The position numbers and the translations under genes were made by a program. This document shows, piece after piece, positions 4,197 to 6,937 of a stretch of 6,937 bases of DNA. The DNA comes from Acidobacteriota bacterium (GTDB taxonomy: Bacteria; Acidobacteriota; Terriglobia; Bryobacterales; Bryobacteraceae). The notes under the pieces were generated by a model, which had not been told where the DNA came from, made no database searches, and saw nothing but the letters and a program-made list of their open reading frames with translations. How positions within the stretch are numbered: position 1 is the first letter of the stretch; every line of letters begins with the position of its first letter. The stretch is from positions 1 through 6,937 of the forward strand of contig CANNLB010000137.1 in the NCBI GenBank assembly GCA_947505565.1, in the 5' to 3' direction.

Positions 4197-6937
4197 CCCG
4201 CTCCTGGTCGCGTGGAAGAGCGTCGCGCTCCTGACGGGGAGCGGCGCTCGTTTACTTCAGCAGGCCGTCGACTTCGACCTGCTATTTTCTCCTTCCCGAT
4301 CAATTTCAGGAACTTTTCCCAAGCGGTGGGCTCGACGACTTCTAATGAACGAAGTTTCGCGGCGAACCTTCGTTCTTCGGCCAAGCGGCTGTTGAGATGT
4401 TCGAGTTCTTCCAACCGTTCGGCGGCGGCGGTTTCCGCCAGAGCCAAGTGTTGACTTGAGGCTCCAAACTCCGTGGCCAACTTGGCCAGCTTTTCGCGAA
4501 GGAGATCCCCGGAGCTGCGCTCGGAGATAAGCAACTCCCGAACGTGTTGCAGCGCCTCGGCACGTTCGGCGGCCGCCGGCTCCATCACGGCCAATCGCTG
4601 TCCCACTAAACTCTGTTCACTTATCAGCTGCGCCGTCTGCTCGCGAAGTTCCTGATTTACCGCCTGTTCTTTGCCCAGGAGCTGATTCATCGATTGCAGC
4701 GCAATCAGACGCCCGGTCGCCGCGTTTTCGGCCAATTCCAACTGTCGTTGCGCCACCACCAACTCGGCCTCCAGTTCGGACACGGTGCATATGAGTTGCG
4801 CCCTTGTGGCCTGCTCCTGAAGTAACAGAAGGTTGCCGTGCATTAGCGCTTCCAGCCGCTCGGTGGCGGCTGTTTCCACCAGAGCCAGGTGTTGACTTGA
4901 AGCGGCAAACTCCTCGGCCGACTTGGCCAATCTCTCGCGGAGTAGATCCCCGGAGCTGCGCTCGGAGTTAAGCAGCTCTCGAATGTGTTGTAGCGCTTCG
5001 GTACGTTCAGCGGCCGCCGGCTGCATCACGGCCAATCGCTGACCCACCAAACTCTGTTCGCTTGTCAACTGCGCCGCCTGTTCACGAAGTTTCTGGTTTA
5101 CGGTCTGTTCTTTCCTCAGTAGCTGATTCATCGATTGCAGCTCAATCAACCGCTCGGCCGCGGCATTTTCGGCCACATCTAGCTGTCGTTGCGCCGCGGC
5201 CAACTCGGCCGCCAGATCAGTCACCGTGCGCCTGAATTGCGCCCCCGTGGCCTGCTCCTGGATCAACAGACGGTTGCCGTGCACGAGAGCTGCCAACCGT
5301 TCGGCGGCGGCCGGCCCAACCAAACCGATGCGTTGGCTCGTTAGCGTGACACGGCTGATCAGTTGGACCGCTTCCTCGCGCAACTCCTCACACCGAGCCT
5401 GGTCACCGGCCAGCAGATAATTGATACACCGTAACGCCTCGAGCCTTTCGGCAGCCGCGGTTTCGAAACGGATGCGACGGGCGAAAACGGCAAGGTCCTC
5501 GGTGAGCAGCGCGATCTCCTGGCCGAGTAAACGGATCCGGCGCTGAAGCTCCGCGATCTCATGGACCGGTTCGTCTCCGCGAGCCTGCAGCCCTTCCAGT
5601 TGCACGGTTGCCACCGCCAACTCCCGACGGCGCGGCAGAACCGCACCCTCGCTCCCTCCATCGCTCATCATCTGGCGCTTGGCGATCCGAAGTAACGCCA
5701 TAACGTACGGCTCAATTACAGCGCCTCGAACCTCGTACGTAAGTGGTGCGCCGTAGATTTCAAACCCCGTCTCGTAACAAAGATAGTCAATCTGCCTAAA
5801 TCCGTGAAAATGAAAGAACAGCAGGGGAACGTCACCAGCCAGCGGCTGGTTATTACTTATCCGAAGATCCGAAGTTTCAACATTCCAAGCCGCTACATTC
5901 GCCCCCGGATGCTCCAAAACCGCCACTCCCTCGAACCGTTTAGGAAAGGAATTCAAATACTTCTGATCGGCGTATTTGCCATCCTCACTGCGCGCGAAAC
6001 ACCATTCCAGACATCGGTCCAGCCACCATCCCAAGCACTCCAATCCACGTTCGTCCCGGCGAAAGGATACCCAGCCGACGTTGTAAATCCCAAAGCGCTC
6101 CTCGGCAAGCGGGTTACACTTATGACGGATGATCGCGACCGATCGGTCACCCAACTCCGTAAACAGCGGCTCCGGATTGGCATAGAAATGGAGGTCCGCA
6201 TCCAGATAGGTGATCAAGTCAGTTGCCGGGTCGTTATCCAGGATGTACTTCGGCAAGGCGGGCGTGCAGGTAAAACAATACTCAACCAGGGAGCGCGTTT
6301 TCCGTGTCTCCACCAATCCAGGGGTTGCCCGTTCCAGCTCATCGATGCGGATCAACCGAACCTTGGGCAACCGCGCGTCCGTCATCCGGTTCCAGGTTTG
6401 TTCGTCCAGGCACAATACCCATAACGTAAAAACAGGATAGAGCCGATCCAACGACTCGTACAGGGCAATGCCGCGTTCAAAATAAGCCGAGTCGAAGTAA
6501 GTACAGAACTGGCGGGGCGGAGGCGCAACGGTAGACTCCGCCTCAATTGGAGCGGAGATCACGACATCCGTCGGAAGGGCCAACGCCCGGAAGATATAGC
6601 CTTTATAATAACCGCTCTCTCCCTCCGGCTGGTTCGTATCCAGCGCGGGAAAATCGGAGACTAACTCATAGCCCTCGTGGAAATGAGCGAGGAAACGCTC
6701 CTCGGACAAGAACCACGAAGGATAACTTGCCGGATAAATCCACTCCGGCACCCGCTCTACCGTCAGGCGGTCCACTCCCCGGCTGAGGAATGCGGTTCGG
6801 TCCACGATGACGGTGGAAAACCGATGGGTCAGCACCCCCGCCAGGAAACCATACGGATCGGCCAGGCAATGAATTACGCCGGAGAGCAGCAACACTTGGG
6901 GCGACTCGTTTTCGAGACACTCCTCGACCGTCCGGTA
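4193..6937 (-). CDS. TIGR04325-type methyltransferase / DxD glycosyltransferase / repetitive coiled-coil fusion (5' end outside window)
   Basis: The frame is open to the right edge; 914 codons are visible. Numbering from the first visible codon, residues 1-118 match the C-terminal part of TIGR04325 putative methyltransferases (VLLLSGVIHCLADPY 15-29, VIVDRT, PEWIYPASYPSWF 64-76, YKGYIFRAL). A Pro/Ala linker follows. Residues about 142-420 form a GT-A-like glycosyltransferase: CTYFDSAYFERGIALYESL, RSLVEYCFTCTP, YLDADLHFY (246-248 DAD, probable metal/nucleotide-sugar site), IYNVGWVSFRRDERG, DQKYL, HPGANVAAWNV, FHFHGFRQI. Residues about 455-867 are an Ala/Leu/Glu/Gln-rich coiled coil of 49-residue repeats. 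The last about 45 residues are amphipathic then basic (AWEKFLKLIGKEK, later RRSSTRPGAG). No signal peptide or membrane helix is visible, so it is probably cytosolic or peripheral, acting in surface polysaccharide synthesis. A GTG at 6893-6895 is not the true start, because conserved sequence continues upstream. Domain calls are strong; acceptor, sugar and methyl target are unknown. Confidence 0.85.
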   Translation of the reverse strand, partial: YRTVEECLENESPQVLLLSGVIHCLADPYGFLAGVLTHRFSTVIVDRTAFLSRGVDRLTVERVPEWIYPASYPSWFLSEERFLAHFHEGYELVSDFPALDTNQPEGESGYYKGYIFRALALPTDVVISAPIEAESTVAPPPRQFCTYFDSAYFERGIALYESLDRLYPVFTLWVLCLDEQTWNRMTDARLPKVRLIRIDELERATPGLVETRKTRSLVEYCFTCTPALPKYILDNDPATDLITYLDADLHFYANPEPLFTELGDRSVAIIRHKCNPLAEERFGIYNVGWVSFRRDERGLECLGWWLDRCLEWCFARSEDGKYADQKYLNSFPKRFEGVAVLEHPGANVAAWNVETSDLRISNNQPLAGDVPLLFFHFHGFRQIDYLCYETGFEIYGAPLTYEVRGAVIEPYVMALLRIAKRQMMSDGGSEGAVLPRRRELAVATVQLEGLQARGDEPVHEIAELQRRIRLLGQEIALLTEDLAVFARRIRFETAAAERLEALRCINYLLAGDQARCEELREEAVQLISRVTLTSQRIGLVGPAAAERLAALVHGNRLLIQEQATGAQFRRTVTDLAAELAAAQRQLDVAENAAAERLIELQSMNQLLRKEQTVNQKLREQAAQLTSEQSLVGQRLAVMQPAAAERTEALQHIRELLNSERSSGDLLRERLAKSAEEFAASSQHLALVETAATERLEALMHGNLLLLQEQATRAQLICTVSELEAELVVAQRQLELAENAATGRLIALQSMNQLLGKEQAVNQELREQTAQLISEQSLVGQRLAVMEPAAAERAEALQHVRELLISERSSGDLLREKLAKLATEFGASSQHLALAETAAAERLEELEHLNSRLAEERRFAAKLRSLEVVEPTAWEKFLKLIGKEKIAGRSRRPAEVNERRSPSGARRSSTRPGAG
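4218..4249 (+). terminator. GC-rich two-part hairpin after the receptor gene, possible terminator
   Basis: About 21 bases after the receptor stop lies an imperfect inverted repeat. The outer stem is GAGCG (4218-4222) with CGCTC (4245-4249). The inner stem is CGCTCC (4226-4231) with GGAGCG (4238-4243) around the loop TGACGG. An internal loop of 3 bases against 1 separates them. GTTTACTT follows, which is only a weak T tract, so termination efficiency for receptor transcripts is doubtful. The hairpin lies wholly within the coding tail of the convergent minus-strand gene, where it encodes the residues ERRSPSGARRS. Confidence 0.4.
4436..5317 (-). repeat. Higher-order 441-bp direct duplication (three-unit block) within the coiled-coil array
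   Basis: Units 2-3-4 (4877-5317) correspond in order to units 5-6-7 (4436-4876), so a 441-bp block was duplicated in tandem. Matching units are far more alike than neighbours: ENAAAERLIELQSMNQLL against ENAATGRLIALQSMNQLL, and ALQHIRELLNSERSSGDLL against ALQHVRELLISERSSGDLL. At DNA level, 24-base identical runs lie at 4503-4526 and 4944-4967, and 21-base runs at 4680-4700 and 5121-5141, each offset by exactly 441. Confidence 0.9.
4436..5464 (-). repeat. Seven in-frame tandem repeats of 147 bp (49 residues) encoding the coiled coil
   Basis: Seven complete units of exactly 147 bp follow without gaps. In coding order they are 5318-5464, 5171-5317, 5024-5170, 4877-5023, 4730-4876, 4583-4729 and 4436-4582. 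A truncated eighth begins at 4435 (ETAAAERLEELEHLNSRLAEE). Each unit starts with a variant of ExAAAERLEAL, then Nx-LL-xxEQ, a central LR, and ends QRLAxx. Forty-nine residues are seven heptads, so adding or losing a unit would keep the coil in register and the frame open. Copies are diverged in sequence, so this is an old array rather than a fresh slippage product. Confidence 0.93.

Noticed and set aside
4436..5464. Regular repeats considered as a CRISPR array or intergenic satellite
   Set aside because: The units are 147 bp, contiguous, without spacers, diverged and fully in frame in a coding sequence; they are protein repeats.
5804..6424. A 206-codon plus-strand frame opposite the glycosyltransferase region
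   Set aside because: It is the shadow of a strongly conserved glycosyltransferase frame carrying DAD and other motifs, and its own translation shows no family feature.
6893..6895. GTG as the start of the large minus-strand gene
   Set aside because: The frame stays open for 14 more codons to the window edge (YRTVEECLENESPQ), and the visible part begins in the middle of a methyltransferase domain, so the true start lies outside the window.

Overview
The window looks like chromosomal DNA of an acidobacterium, most likely near the Bryobacter/Solibacter group. This is inferred from three things: a very long Oar-like TonB-dependent receptor with an N-terminal carboxypeptidase-regulatory-like domain, a gluconate 2-dehydrogenase subunit 3/GMC oxidoreductase pair, and moderately high GC by eye. 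No RNA gene, insertion sequence, CRISPR array or prophage part was seen.

Layout. Positions 1-587, minus strand: a two-gene operon. The first gene encodes a Tat-signal gluconate 2-dehydrogenase subunit 3-like protein. The second begins two bases later and shows only its first 20 codons, which carry the start of an FAD-binding Rossmann motif (GMC oxidoreductase). Positions 588-635: a 48-bp divergent intergenic gap holding a perfect TATAAT on the minus strand. Positions 636-4196, plus strand: the outer-membrane TonB-dependent receptor, complete. Positions 4193-6937, minus strand: one large open frame, cut by the right edge at its 5' end. It joins the C-terminal part of a TIGR04325-type methyltransferase, a DxD glycosyltransferase and a long repetitive coiled coil. 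The receptor and this gene converge and share 4 bp at their stop codons.

How the genes may work together. The left operon encodes a periplasmic or membrane-associated sugar or alcohol dehydrogenase, with the small subunit assisting export or stability of the flavoprotein. The adjacent receptor could import or bind a glycan or other large substrate; this link rests on proximity only. The right-hand gene belongs to a different theme, surface polysaccharide synthesis.

The most interesting object is the methyltransferase-glycosyltransferase-coiled-coil fusion. Its coil contains seven complete 49-residue (147-bp) units, which is seven heptads each, and shows a later duplication of a three-unit block. 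Its architecture resembles the principle of E. coli WbdD, where a capping enzyme carries a coiled-coil ruler that sets O-antigen chain length. That parallel is a hypothesis, not a demonstrated function.
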